This document shows, one piece after another, positions 1-9,272 of a DNA stretch of 64,000 nt; the first letter of the stretch is position 1, and the number at the start of each line of letters is the position of its first letter. This DNA comes from Acidimicrobiia bacterium. Lineage in GTDB: Bacteria; Actinomycetota; Acidimicrobiia; Spongiisociales; UBA5794. The notes under the pieces were generated by a model. The model had not been told where the DNA came from and did no database searches. It saw nothing but the letters and a program-made list of their open reading frames with translations. The stretch spans positions 64,805 to 128,804 of the forward strand of contig JANTHO010000001.1 of NCBI GenBank assembly GCA_024762335.1, read 5' to 3'. The position numbers and the translations under genes were made by a program.

Positions 1-246
1 CCCGATGGTGCCGTAGGTCTTGCCGGCGAGGTAGAGGTCGGCGGCCCAGGGGGAAACGATCTCTTCAATCTCGGCGGGACGCGCCGCCGTCGTGAAATCG
101 AGATCGGCGTTCGGCCGATCCAGCAACGCATCGCGCACGCTGCCGCCGACGAGGTATAGGTCATGGCCGGCCGCCCTGAATCGCTCCGCCAACTCACGCG
201 AAGCGGTTCCCTCATCCAACATGTGCTGAAGTCTGGGCGGGATCAT
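1..246 (-). CDS. cca: CCA tRNA nucleotidyltransferase / poly(A) polymerase family, N-terminal part (3' end outside window)
   Basis: Manual translation of the reverse strand: MIPPRLQHMLDEGTASRELAERFRAAGHDLYLVGGSVRDALLDRPNADLDFTTAARPAEI; GGSVRD...DLDF nucleotidyltransferase motif. Confidence 0.85.
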   Translation of the reverse strand, partial: MIPPRLQHMLDEGTASRELAERFRAAGHDLYLVGGSVRDALLDRPNADLDFTTAARPAEIEEIVSPWAADLYLAGKTYGTIG

Positions 247-280
247 GATCGCTCGATCCCTCCTGCCTGCCATGCGCCGG

Positions 281-859
281 TCACGATTCTCTCCATCGAT
301 TGGCGAGCCGGTCCGCGTACTCATTCCACGTGTAGCCAACATGGGCTTTGATCCACCGAAGATCCAGTTCCGGACGCTGCCGGTAGATCGTATACGCTCG
401 TCGCACGAGGTCGACGTTCTCGACCGGACCCGTCTTTCGCTTCCATCCACGGGCTTCCCATCCGGCTGCCCATTCGTTGATCGTCCTGACCGCAAGGTTC
501 GAGTCCGAGTAGACGGGGACGGCGATCCCCGGTGGGACGAGTCCCGCTCCTTCGATCAGCGCCGTGAGTTCCATCCGGTTGTTGGTCGTGTCCGGATGGG
601 ACCCGTAGGCCTCGTCGATGATCTCCCCGTCCACGACGTAGACGGCTCCCCACCCTCCGGGACCCGGATTCGGAACACACCCTCCGTCGGTGAACACGCC
701 GGTCTGTGGATCGAGATCGGGGCTCCCATTCACCGCGGTGGCCTGTCCCTCAGCCCGGCAGGAACGACACTGTTTCGGGATCCAACCCGGGTACCGGTCG
801 ATGATCTCTTGCGACAGGGTGAATTCCGTGCCGCACGTCTGGCAGACAAAACGTGGCAT
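281..859 (-). CDS. Ribonuclease HI-like protein with N-terminal CxxC...CxxC zinc-ribbon
   Basis: ORF; FTDGGCVPNPGPGGWGAV and NNRMELTA RNase H motifs; N-terminal CQTCGTEF...CRSC. Confidence 0.85.
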   Translation of the reverse strand: MPRFVCQTCGTEFTLSQEIIDRYPGWIPKQCRSCRAEGQATAVNGSPDLDPQTGVFTDGGCVPNPGPGGWGAVYVVDGEIIDEAYGSHPDTTNNRMELTALIEGAGLVPPGIAVPVYSDSNLAVRTINEWAAGWEARGWKRKTGPVENVDLVRRAYTIYRQRPELDLRWIKAHVGYTWNEYADRLANRWRES

Positions 860-892
860 GAAGCCATGAGGGTACCGACGGGACGGACCGAA

Positions 893-1984
893 CTATGCGC
901 TCAACAATCCCCTGGTCTGCGCCGCGGCCTTGAACTCGATCGTCGATGAGGCATAAGAGACGGCATCTTCGAATGAGACTTCTCCCCTGGCATACAGTCC
1001 GAGGATCGCCTGGTCGTAGGTGCGCATCCCGAAGAACTCCCCTTCAGCGATCTCTTCGATGATGGAAGCGGCCTTCTCCTCATCCTTCAGCTTCTCGGTC
1101 ACGCGTTCCGTGTTCACCAGTACCTCGACGGCGGCAACGCGCCCAGCACCGTCCACACGCGGGAGGAGTTGCTGGCTGATGATCCCCTTCAGCGTCGTAG
1201 AGAGGACCTGCCGGACCTGTTGCCGCTGATACGGCTCGAACGACTCGATGACTCTGTTGATCGTCTCGAGGCTGTCGAAGGTCGGCAGAATCGCCACCAC
1301 GAAGTGGCCGGTCTCTGCCGCCCTGAGTGCCATGGCCATCGTCTCCCGATCGGGAAGTTCGCCGACGAAGATCACGTCGACGTCGTTCCTCATGGCCGCC
1401 CGCAACCCGGTGGCGAACGTGTCCGTATCCAGGCCCACTTCCCGCTGCGAGATCAACGACTGGTTGTCGGGGAAGAGGTTTTCGATCGGGTCCTCGATCG
1501 TCACGATGCTCATCTTCTGTGTGGCGTTCACGTGATCGATCACCGCCGCAGCCGTTGTGGTGCGACCGGATCCGGAGGGCCCGGTGATCAGTAAGAGACC
1601 CGATTTACCGTCGGCGAGGCGCTCGACGGCGACGGGTAGTCCCAGGGCTTCGAACCCTCCCTCGACCGTCCGCACCGTCCGGAACACCAGCGTGATCGAA
1701 CCACGCTGTTTGAAGGCACTCACACGGAATCGACCGAGACCGGATCGTCCGAAAGCGAAGTCGGACTCGCCGTCGCGATCGAGCGCGGCTCGTGCCGGTT
1801 CGGTGGCGAGCTCCTCGAAGTACCGTTTCGTGTCGTCGGGGGAAACCGGTGCCAGATCGGACCGGTGGACGACGCCACTGATCCGGTACGCCGGCGGCGA
1901 CCCCACCTTCAGGTGGAGGTCGGATCCCCCAACCTGGGTGAGCTTGGTGAGAAGTTCGTCGAGGGACGGCAGCGGTTCTTGCAC
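893..1984 (-). CDS. PilT-like secretion/twitching ATPase (divergent motifs)
   Basis: ORF; GPSGSGRTT Walker A-like, TIEDPIE Asp box, AAETGHFV motif. Confidence 0.85.
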   Translation of the reverse strand: MQEPLPSLDELLTKLTQVGGSDLHLKVGSPPAYRISGVVHRSDLAPVSPDDTKRYFEELATEPARAALDRDGESDFAFGRSGLGRFRVSAFKQRGSITLVFRTVRTVEGGFEALGLPVAVERLADGKSGLLLITGPSGSGRTTTAAAVIDHVNATQKMSIVTIEDPIENLFPDNQSLISQREVGLDTDTFATGLRAAMRNDVDVIFVGELPDRETMAMALRAAETGHFVVAILPTFDSLETINRVIESFEPYQRQQVRQVLSTTLKGIISQQLLPRVDGAGRVAAVEVLVNTERVTEKLKDEEKAASIIEEIAEGEFFGMRTYDQAILGLYARGEVSFEDAVSYASSTIEFKAAAQTRGLLSA

Positions 1985-2041
1985 GATGTCTCCTAGGGCC
2001 CGTCGGGATATCCCGATGTATCGGCTGTTCGGCGACCCGCC

Positions 2042-3046
2042 TTAATCGAGATCCCAGAACAGGGACAGGATCGGGAGAAGGCGGTCGATCGCCGGATCCT
2101 CCCCGCGATCCGGTTCGTGTCGTAACGCATCGGACGAGTCGAAGCCCTCGAGCGTCGCAGCCGTCGAATCGGTGATCGCAGGCAGGTTGTAGCCGCCTTC
2201 GAGGAAGAACACCGTGTTCGTGCGTCCGATCGATCGTCCCACCGATGCGGCCATCGATCGATAGTCGTCCGACACGAGCCCCATTCCTCCGAGTGGGTCG
2301 TCGACGTGCGCGTCGTAGCCGGCGCTCACGAGCACCCAGTCGGCATCGAACTGGTCGAGAACAGGCTCCACGATCCGGTCGAAAGCCCTGCGATACGTCT
2401 CGCCTCCGGTGCCATGCGGAAGAGGAATGTTGACCGTCGCGCCGGTGCCGAGCCCCCTGCCCACATCCTCGATCCGTCCGGTACCCGGATAGAACGGTGA
2501 TCGGTGGAGCGAGAGGTAGAGAACGTCAGGGGATCGGAAGAAGATGTTCTGGGTTCCGTTCCCGTGATGGACGTCCCAATCCACGATCGCTACCCGCGCT
2601 CCGCGATCAACGAGGTAGGCGGCCGCCACGGCAACGTTGTTGAGCAGGCAGAAACCCATGGTTCGGTCACGTTCGGCGTGATGTCCTGGAGGTCTGATCG
2701 CTGCGAATCCGACGACTGCTTCACCGCCGGTGATGCTCTCGATCGCCGTGAGTCCCGCACCTGCTGCGTATCGTGCCGCATCCCACGACCGGGGAACTGC
2801 GAACGTGTCGGCGTCGATCATCCCTCCGCCCTGCATACAGAACTCGTGGAGATGATCGACGAGCTCTGAATTGTGAACCCTGAGGATCTCATTCCGTGTC
2901 GCAGCGCGTGCCGTTGCTGCAACCACTTCGAGGCCGCTCGCCAGAACACCGGCCACTGCGGCACCTACTCGCTCCGGCCTCTCCGGATGGCCGGCGGGCG
3001 CGACGTGTTCGAGGCTCGTCGGATGTGTCACCAAAATGGACTTCAT
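2042..3046 (-). CDS. Histone deacetylase / acetoin utilization (AcuC-like) family protein
   Basis: RPPGHHAERDRTMGFCLLNNVAVAA, DWDVHHGNGTQ motifs. Confidence 0.9.
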   Translation of the reverse strand: MKSILVTHPTSLEHVAPAGHPERPERVGAAVAGVLASGLEVVAATARAATRNEILRVHNSELVDHLHEFCMQGGGMIDADTFAVPRSWDAARYAAGAGLTAIESITGGEAVVGFAAIRPPGHHAERDRTMGFCLLNNVAVAAAYLVDRGARVAIVDWDVHHGNGTQNIFFRSPDVLYLSLHRSPFYPGTGRIEDVGRGLGTGATVNIPLPHGTGGETYRRAFDRIVEPVLDQFDADWVLVSAGYDAHVDDPLGGMGLVSDDYRSMAASVGRSIGRTNTVFFLEGGYNLPAITDSTAATLEGFDSSDALRHEPDRGEDPAIDRLLPILSLFWDLD

Positions 3047-3129
3047 CGGACCATGGTCCCATATCTCGAACGGCGATGTGCCGTCGCGGCGACGGTACGC
3101 TGCACATGCACCAGCCGACTGGAGGTGTC

Positions 3130-3864
3130 ATGTCGATGGCGGAGCGCCCTATTCCTGTGCTCCAGCGCGGTTCTTGGCCCAATCCGGTTCGCTTCCGGCG
3201 CGGCTGGGCACGGGCGGACGCCCGGCGTTGGAACGACGTCGTTCCCGACGCCGCGCTGCGTCTCGTGCGTGGCGGATCCTCCTTCCTCGAGTTGTGTTCG
3301 AACCGGCTCAACGCGATGGGCGCCCCCCACGTCTTCTCTCCACCTCTGCCGGCTGGGAGTCGCCGTCCGTGGGAGGCAGCGGGATTCGTCGAGTTCGTTC
3401 CACTGGCTTTCATGCGTCGTGACCTCACGGCCCACCTCCCGACACCCGACCATCTCGTCGTGGCCACGTCCGATGCGCCGTTCGACGATCTGCTCCGGAT
3501 CGATCACGAGGCATTCGACGACTTCTGGCGCTTCGATCGGTTCGGCATCGAGGAAGCCGTCACGGCAACGTCGAAGACGAAGATCCTCCTCATTCGAGGT
3601 CGTGACGGCGAACCGGTCGCCTTTGCCATCGTCGGAATAGGCCATGCCGTCGCCTATCTCCAACGACTCGCCGTCCATCCCGCCTGGCAGAACCAACGCA
3701 TGGGCCGGTCGCTGATTCGGGCTGCCGCCCGTACCGGCCGATCCGCCGGAAGTCGCGGATTGATGCTGAACACCCAGACGGACAACGATGCCGCCATCGC
3801 CCTCTACGAGTCGGAGGGTTTCGTGACGCTCCCCGAACCGTTGGCCGTGCTCCGCCGGGGATAG
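3130..3864 (+). CDS. GNAT family N-acetyltransferase
   Basis: In-frame ATG at 3130 inside ORF 2896-3864; AYLQRLAVHPAWQNQRMGRSLI and NDAAIALYESEGF motifs. Confidence 0.8.
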   Translation: MSMAERPIPVLQRGSWPNPVRFRRGWARADARRWNDVVPDAALRLVRGGSSFLELCSNRLNAMGAPHVFSPPLPAGSRRPWEAAGFVEFVPLAFMRRDLTAHLPTPDHLVVATSDAPFDDLLRIDHEAFDDFWRFDRFGIEEAVTATSKTKILLIRGRDGEPVAFAIVGIGHAVAYLQRLAVHPAWQNQRMGRSLIRAAARTGRSAGSRGLMLNTQTDNDAAIALYESEGFVTLPEPLAVLRRG

Positions 3865-3867
3865 CCG

Positions 3868-5157
3868 GTGCCCCCGCGAATCCCCAGCAGGTACCGGATG
3901 GACGTTCGCCTCGGAGCGGACGGCGACATCGAGGAATGGCTCGCGACCGATGAGCAGCTCGAACGGCCGGTCCTCATCCGATTTCCGGGACCCGATGCCG
4001 ATGCCGACCGCATCGCTCAGTTCCTCGCACCCGTCCGGGCGGCGGCGGCCACAAGCCACCCTCACGTTCAGACGATCTATATGGCCGAAGAGATCGGAGG
4101 ATCCGCGTTCGCCGTCGCCGAGTGGGACGGCGCAGTCACCATCGGCGATCGTCTCAGGGCCGGTGAGACACTTCCCGTCTCCGAGTATCTCCCGAACGCG
4201 TCCGGAGTCGCAGCAGGGCTCGCTGCGTTCCACGAGAACCGAGGAATCCACGGAGCGATCGATCCGAGCGCCATCCACTTTTCCGCCGCGCACCCTGCCC
4301 GTCTCGCCGGATTCGGACGACGACCCGTCACCACGACCGCAACGGGAGATACCGCTGCCCTCGCCGCCGCCCTCCGGACCGCGATCACCGGAACCTCCAA
4401 TCCTGCGGTACGCCCCTCGCATGTTGCCGAAGGCATCCCATCTTCGGTCGACGATGCCCTGACCGCGGCCGAGAGGGGCACCCTCGATGCGGCCGGTCTC
4501 GCAGATGCGCTCAGCGTCAGCAGCCTGCATCGGGAGCCGACGAACGACGGCCGCTGGTCGTTGAAACCGCTCGTGATATTCCTCATCGTTGCAGCGGCGG
4601 TCGTCATCCTCTCCGTGGTCGGCTTCTCAATTGACGTCGACCCCGACTCTCCGTTCCTCTATCCCGCGTCTCCTTCTGAACAGGAGAGCGACACTCCGAT
4701 AGCGCCGGCGGCGGATACGGAATCCGGGGAGCAGCCGGTGGTTCCGTCCACCGCAAGCTCCTACGACCCGTTCGGTGATGGTGTCGAAAACGACGAATTG
4801 GTGAGTGCCGTCGTCGACGGCGATCGCTTCTCTGCGTGGGAGACCGAACCCTATCCGGGGCCGCTCGGCGACACGAAGGCGGGCGTCGGCATCGTGCTCG
4901 AAGCGGTCAACCCGATCGGGGCGATCGAGATCACAGGCACACCCGGGACTCGTTTCGCGATCGCCTGGAATCTGACCCTCACAGACGATCCGGATTCGTG
5001 GGAACAGATCGGAGCCGGACAGCTGCTCACAGGAACGACCCATCTCGATGTCGCCCGCCGCGAGTCGGGGTTCTGGCTTCTGTGGCTCACGTCGCTTCCG
5101 CTCCGAGCCGACGGCTCGTACGGAACGTCGATCGCAGAGATTCGCCTCTTACCGTGA
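3868..5157 (+). CDS. Stand-alone pseudokinase–TM–discoidin-like protein (resembles C-terminal half of actinobacterial MviN/Rv3910)
   Basis: GTG start; kinase-like N-lobe, degenerate HGAIDPSAI / LAGFG motifs, one TM segment, extracellular YDPFGDGVENDELVSAVVDGDRFSAWETEPY module; located directly upstream of the ECF sigma gene. Confidence 0.7.
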   Translation: MPPRIPSRYRMDVRLGADGDIEEWLATDEQLERPVLIRFPGPDADADRIAQFLAPVRAAAATSHPHVQTIYMAEEIGGSAFAVAEWDGAVTIGDRLRAGETLPVSEYLPNASGVAAGLAAFHENRGIHGAIDPSAIHFSAAHPARLAGFGRRPVTTTATGDTAALAAALRTAITGTSNPAVRPSHVAEGIPSSVDDALTAAERGTLDAAGLADALSVSSLHREPTNDGRWSLKPLVIFLIVAAAVVILSVVGFSIDVDPDSPFLYPASPSEQESDTPIAPAADTESGEQPVVPSTASSYDPFGDGVENDELVSAVVDGDRFSAWETEPYPGPLGDTKAGVGIVLEAVNPIGAIEITGTPGTRFAIAWNLTLTDDPDSWEQIGAGQLLTGTTHLDVARRESGFWLLWLTSLPLRADGSYGTSIAEIRLLP

Positions 5158-5202
5158 CCGTGTTTGTCGCGTGCGAACCGCAATGAGACCAGAATCTCTC
5201 CT

Positions 5203-5778
5203 ATGACCGACCGCGTCGCAGAGGACCGTGCCCTGATTCGCCGCTATCTCACCGGCGACGTTGGCGCGTTCGACGAACTCATGCGCATCCACGAAGACCG
5301 CGTATTTGCCATCTGTATGCGCATGATGACGGATCGTGATGCCGCTCTCGACGCGACGCAGGACGTGTTCTTGACCGTCTTCCGCAAAGCCGATCGCTAC
5401 AAGGAACAAGCTGCCTTCAGCACCTGGCTGTACCGCGTCGCCATGAACACGTGCTACGACCACCTCCGGCGGCAGAAGCGCAAACGCACCGAATCACTGC
5501 CGGAGCAATTCGATCCCTCAGATCCGCGCGGCGGGGATGAAATGAACGCCGTTGAACTTCGCCCGGACATCGAGAACGCCCTGTCCAATCTCTCCGATGA
5601 CTTCCGGGCGGCGATCGTCCTGGTCGACCTCGAAGGGATGTCACTAGAGGGTGCTGCAAATACCCTCGAAGTGCCGGTCGGAACAGTGAAGAGCCGGGTG
5701 TTCCGGGCGAGAAAGCTCCTTGCGAAAGAACTCGGGAACCTGGCGCCGGGCTCCGGGCATCTAAGAGAAGAACCATGA
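5203..5778 (+). CDS. sigM: ECF RNA polymerase sigma factor (SigM-like position)
   Basis: Region 2 (DAALDATQDVFLTVFRKADRYKEQAAFSTWLYRVAMNTCYD) and region 4 (GTVKSRVFRARKLL) motifs; upstream of trxB as in other actinobacteria. Confidence 0.85.
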   Translation: MTDRVAEDRALIRRYLTGDVGAFDELMRIHEDRVFAICMRMMTDRDAALDATQDVFLTVFRKADRYKEQAAFSTWLYRVAMNTCYDHLRRQKRKRTESLPEQFDPSDPRGGDEMNAVELRPDIENALSNLSDDFRAAIVLVDLEGMSLEGAANTLEVPVGTVKSRVFRARKLLAKELGNLAPGSGHLREEP

Positions 5779-6620
5779 GAGACAGCGACCTCACCCTCAT
5801 CATCGATCTGATCGACGGTCGCCTTCCACCCGAAGAGGAGAAGGCGGCTCTCGCCGTGATCGAGGCCGATCCGGAGCTGCGCAGTGCCTACCGAACCCAG
5901 GTGGCGATCGTCGGCGAGCTCGCCGGCGCTCCAGCCCCGTCGATGACCCCGTCCGAACGGGAGACGCTGCACGCCGAACTCAAGACACAGCTTCAACTCG
6001 ATGAGGTGCCTGCCGTCGTGGCTTCCGCCCCCTCTCGATGGAATCGGTTGATCGCGCCGCTCGTCGGTCTGGCGGTCGGTGCAGCGGCGATCTTCGGAGC
6101 GGTCGTCGTCCTGCCGGGAACCCTCTCCGGCGGCGCCGATGAAGCGAACCTGGCCCTGTCCGAGACGACCACGACGGCCGCTGCAGGCACGCAGATGGCC
6201 GACAGCACCGTCGCTACGGCCGAAGCGGCGCCGGAAGCACCGGCCGAAGACGGCGTCCTCTCCGAGTCAGGGGCAGACGAAGTGGCCGGCGGAGCCGGCG
6301 ACGCGGCCGCCGGAATCCCCTTCGTCGCCGGTGTCGAACTCGCCGAACTCGCCGTTTCCTATGAATCCGGGGCAGCGCTGTTCGACGAATCAGCCGTGAA
6401 ACGCTCGGGCGACGATGTCGTTGTGAACGACGAACGACTCGCTTCGTGCATCGAACGCCTGTCGACCGGTGCGACCGGCTCGGCCATCACACCATTGATG
6501 ACGACCGTGTACGAGGGACTTCCTTCCGTGATCGTCGCCGTCGCCCCCCCGTCCGGAAGCGACTACCTGGTCGTCTACGCATTGGATGCGTGCGAAGAAA
6601 TAGCGACCACTCGACCGTAA
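5775..6620 (+). CDS. Putative anti-sigma factor, single-pass membrane protein
   Basis: ATGA overlap with sigma gene; acidic N-terminal domain, central TM segment, extracytoplasmic domain. Confidence 0.7.
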   Translation: MRDSDLTLIIDLIDGRLPPEEEKAALAVIEADPELRSAYRTQVAIVGELAGAPAPSMTPSERETLHAELKTQLQLDEVPAVVASAPSRWNRLIAPLVGLAVGAAAIFGAVVVLPGTLSGGADEANLALSETTTTAAAGTQMADSTVATAEAAPEAPAEDGVLSESGADEVAGGAGDAAAGIPFVAGVELAELAVSYESGAALFDESAVKRSGDDVVVNDERLASCIERLSTGATGSAITPLMTTVYEGLPSVIVAVAPPSGSDYLVVYALDACEEIATTRP

Positions 6621-6651
6621 CGGTCCGGCAGTTCGACTAACCTCAGTAGCC

Positions 6652-6960
6652 ATGACTGATCGCCCCCCCTCAGACTATCCGGCAAAGATCGCCGATCTTC
6701 TCGAGAACCTGGCTACCCGGATCCGCTCGATGACGGTGGACCGCGCATCCGTTGCCGTGACCTGGACCGCGATCGGCATTGTTGCCGTCACCGCTGCGTT
6801 CCTCGCATTGATCTGGCTCCTCGTTGGTTTCTTTCGTGCACTCGGTACCCTGATTGGACAGGAACTCGCGTACGCCGTCGTCGGGGGCATATTGCTGATC
6901 GTCGGCGTGTTGGTCTGGGTGAAGAGATTCCCAGACGAAGAGTCAACACCACAGGAGTAG
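6652..6960 (+). CDS. Small two-TM membrane protein of unknown function
   Basis: ORF with two hydrophobic segments between anti-sigma gene and trxB. Confidence 0.6.
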   Translation: MTDRPPSDYPAKIADLLENLATRIRSMTVDRASVAVTWTAIGIVAVTAAFLALIWLLVGFFRALGTLIGQELAYAVVGGILLIVGVLVWVKRFPDEESTPQE

Positions 6961-6962
6961 CC

Positions 6963-7880
6963 ATGGCCGAGAAGGTCCTGGTTGTCGGATCCGGACCAGC
7001 CGGGCTGACGGCCGCAATTTACGCAGCGCGAGCCGACCTCGATCCACTGATGATCGAAGGGATGGAGCGCGGTGGGCAACTGATGCTCACAACAGAAGTC
7101 GAGAACTTCCCCGGTTTTCCTGACGGCATCATGGGCCCGGAACTCATGGACAGCATGCGAAAGCAGGCTGAGCGATTCGGAACACGCATCGTCTCTTCCG
7201 ATGTGACGAAGGCCGATCTCTCCTCCCGACCGTTCAAAGTCTGGGTCGGTGACGATCTCTACGAAGCCGAGAGCCTCATCATCTCCACCGGTGCTTCCGC
7301 ACGATGGCTCGGCATCCCCGGCGAGAGTCGCCTCCGCGGGTACGGCGTTTCGGCATGTGCCACCTGCGACGGCTTCTTCTTCCGCGACCGGGACATCGCG
7401 ATCGTCGGAGGTGGAGATTCGGCCATGGAGGAAGCCCTCTTTCTCACGAAATTCGCCTCGAAAGTCACCATCGTGCACCGGCGCGAGGAATTCCGCGCTT
7501 CCAAGATCATGTCGCAACGGGCGCTGGACCATCCGAAGATCGAGGTGCTGTGGAACACGACCGTGGAAGAGGTTCTCGGTGACGACCTGGTGACCGGCCT
7601 GCGGGTGAAGAACGTCAAGACCGGCGAGTCGTCGACGCTCCCCGTCGAAGGCTTCTTCCTCGCGATCGGCCACGACCCGAATACCAATATTTTCCAGGGA
7701 CAGATCGATCTCGATCCCTCCGGATACATCATCACCGATCCCGGTTCCTCGAAGACCTCCGTTGACGGCGTGTTCGCCGCCGGGGACGTCGTCGACCACT
7801 ACTACCAGCAAGCCATCACCGCGGCCGGGATGGGGTGCCGCGCGGCGATCGATGTCGAACACTGGTTGAACCAGACCTGA
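6963..7880 (+). CDS. trxB: Thioredoxin reductase
   Basis: GSGPAGLTAAIYAARA, CATCDG redox motif, GGGDSAMEEA. Confidence 0.97.
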   Translation: MAEKVLVVGSGPAGLTAAIYAARADLDPLMIEGMERGGQLMLTTEVENFPGFPDGIMGPELMDSMRKQAERFGTRIVSSDVTKADLSSRPFKVWVGDDLYEAESLIISTGASARWLGIPGESRLRGYGVSACATCDGFFFRDRDIAIVGGGDSAMEEALFLTKFASKVTIVHRREEFRASKIMSQRALDHPKIEVLWNTTVEEVLGDDLVTGLRVKNVKTGESSTLPVEGFFLAIGHDPNTNIFQGQIDLDPSGYIITDPGSSKTSVDGVFAAGDVVDHYYQQAITAAGMGCRAAIDVEHWLNQT

Positions 7881-7941
7881 AATCCAGTCCATTTCCGCCA
7901 CCGAACCGGTCCGGCGGATCACACACCACCAGGGAGTCAAG

Positions 7942-8268
7942 ATGGGACAGAACACCGTGACAGGTACGGATGCGACCTTCGCCGAACTGATCGGGTCGGA
8001 CACTCCAACCCTTGTCGACTTTTGGGCCGAATGGTGCGGCCCATGCAAGATGATGGATCGCCCACTCGAGGAGATCGCAGCTGATCGGGCTGGCCAGATC
8101 CAGATCGTGAAGTTGAACGTCGACGAGAATCCCTCCACTGCAATGCAGTACGGGGTCATGAGCATCCCGACGATGATGATCTTCCAATCAGGCCAGGAGA
8201 AGAAGCGTCTCGTGGGCGCACGGAGCAAGGCACAGCTGGAAGCGGAGATCGCGTCGTTCGTCTCCTGA
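7942..8268 (+). CDS. trxA: Thioredoxin
   Basis: FWAEWCGPCKM active site. Confidence 0.97.
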   Translation: MGQNTVTGTDATFAELIGSDTPTLVDFWAEWCGPCKMMDRPLEEIAADRAGQIQIVKLNVDENPSTAMQYGVMSIPTMMIFQSGQEKKRLVGARSKAQLEAEIASFVS

Positions 8269-8293
8269 TTCTCCATCACCCGGAAGGGACAGC

Positions 8294-9256
8294 GTGAGGC
8301 TGTATCACACGGGAGATCGCGGGGAACCGGTCCGCGACATCCAGCAGCGCCTCAAGAATCTCGACTTCGCCATCACACCCGATGGGGTCTACGGGACGGC
8401 GACGCAAGCCGTCGTCCGGGAATTCCAGGAATCACGCGGACTGCCCGCCGACGGCATCGTCGGCCCCGAAACATGGAAGGCGCTCGTCGATGCCGGATTC
8501 TGTCTCGGTGATCGTCTGCTCTATCGGCGGTCGCCCATGATGCGCGGCGATGACGTCTCACGGCTTCAGCAGAGTCTCGGCGCGCTCGGTTTCGATGCCG
8601 GGAAGGTCGACGGCCTCTTCGGCCCGGACACGCTTCGTGCAGTGCTCGACTTCCAGCGCAACCGGAGCATGCCCGAGGACGGGATCGCCGGCCGCGAAGT
8701 CGTCGAGGAGCTCGCGCTCATGGCGAAGGCAACCGACAAGCCGGCGAGAACGATCGTGCGGGAGCACGAGTGGATCGATTCCCTTCCGCGACCCATCACC
8801 GGAGCCCGTATCTATGTGGATCCCGAAGGCACCGACCCTTCCACCGCAGGCATCACGTGGACGATCGGCACGGCCGTCGCCGGACATCTACGGGAGGCCG
8901 GGGCTCAGCCCCTGCTGTCGCGAAGCGTCGACACCGCCCCGAGCGAGCACCTCAGAGCGTCACGAGCGAACCGACTCGACGCCCAGATCGTCCTCTCGAT
9001 CGTTCTGCCAACCGATGGCGCCGAGGGCGTGTTCTTCTTCGGCACCACGCTCAGCACGAGCGCTGCCGGGCACGTCGTCGCCCGCCATCTCGCCCCACGG
9101 CTGGGTCTCTCAGCGCTTCCCCGGGCTGTTCCCATCCTCAAGGAGACGCGATCCCCTGCCATCGTCATCTCCATCGTCGATCCGCCCGCGAACTTCGGAG
9201 AAGAGATCGCACGGGCGTTGATCGACCTGTACGAATCGGGTCCCGACGACGCCTGA
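8294..9256 (+). CDS. cwlM: CwlM-like protein: two peptidoglycan-binding domains plus amidase_3-like fold lacking zinc ligands
   Basis: GTG start; two PG_binding_1 repeats (GDRGEPVRDIQQRLKNLDF; GDDVSRLQQSLGALGF); C-terminal amidase-like region; position between trxA and parB as CwlM. Confidence 0.75.
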   Translation: MRLYHTGDRGEPVRDIQQRLKNLDFAITPDGVYGTATQAVVREFQESRGLPADGIVGPETWKALVDAGFCLGDRLLYRRSPMMRGDDVSRLQQSLGALGFDAGKVDGLFGPDTLRAVLDFQRNRSMPEDGIAGREVVEELALMAKATDKPARTIVREHEWIDSLPRPITGARIYVDPEGTDPSTAGITWTIGTAVAGHLREAGAQPLLSRSVDTAPSEHLRASRANRLDAQIVLSIVLPTDGAEGVFFFGTTLSTSAAGHVVARHLAPRLGLSALPRAVPILKETRSPAIVISIVDPPANFGEEIARALIDLYESGPDDA

Positions 9257-9272
9257 CCTGTTCCTCGTCGGG

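Noticed and set aside
3043-4530. 495-aa reverse-strand ORF
   Set aside because: Antisense to the well-supported GNAT and pseudokinase genes; low-complexity Arg/Gly/Asp composition typical of shadow ORFs in high-GC DNA.
6675-8279. 534-aa reverse-strand ORF
   Set aside because: Antisense to trxB and trxA; no recognisable domains.
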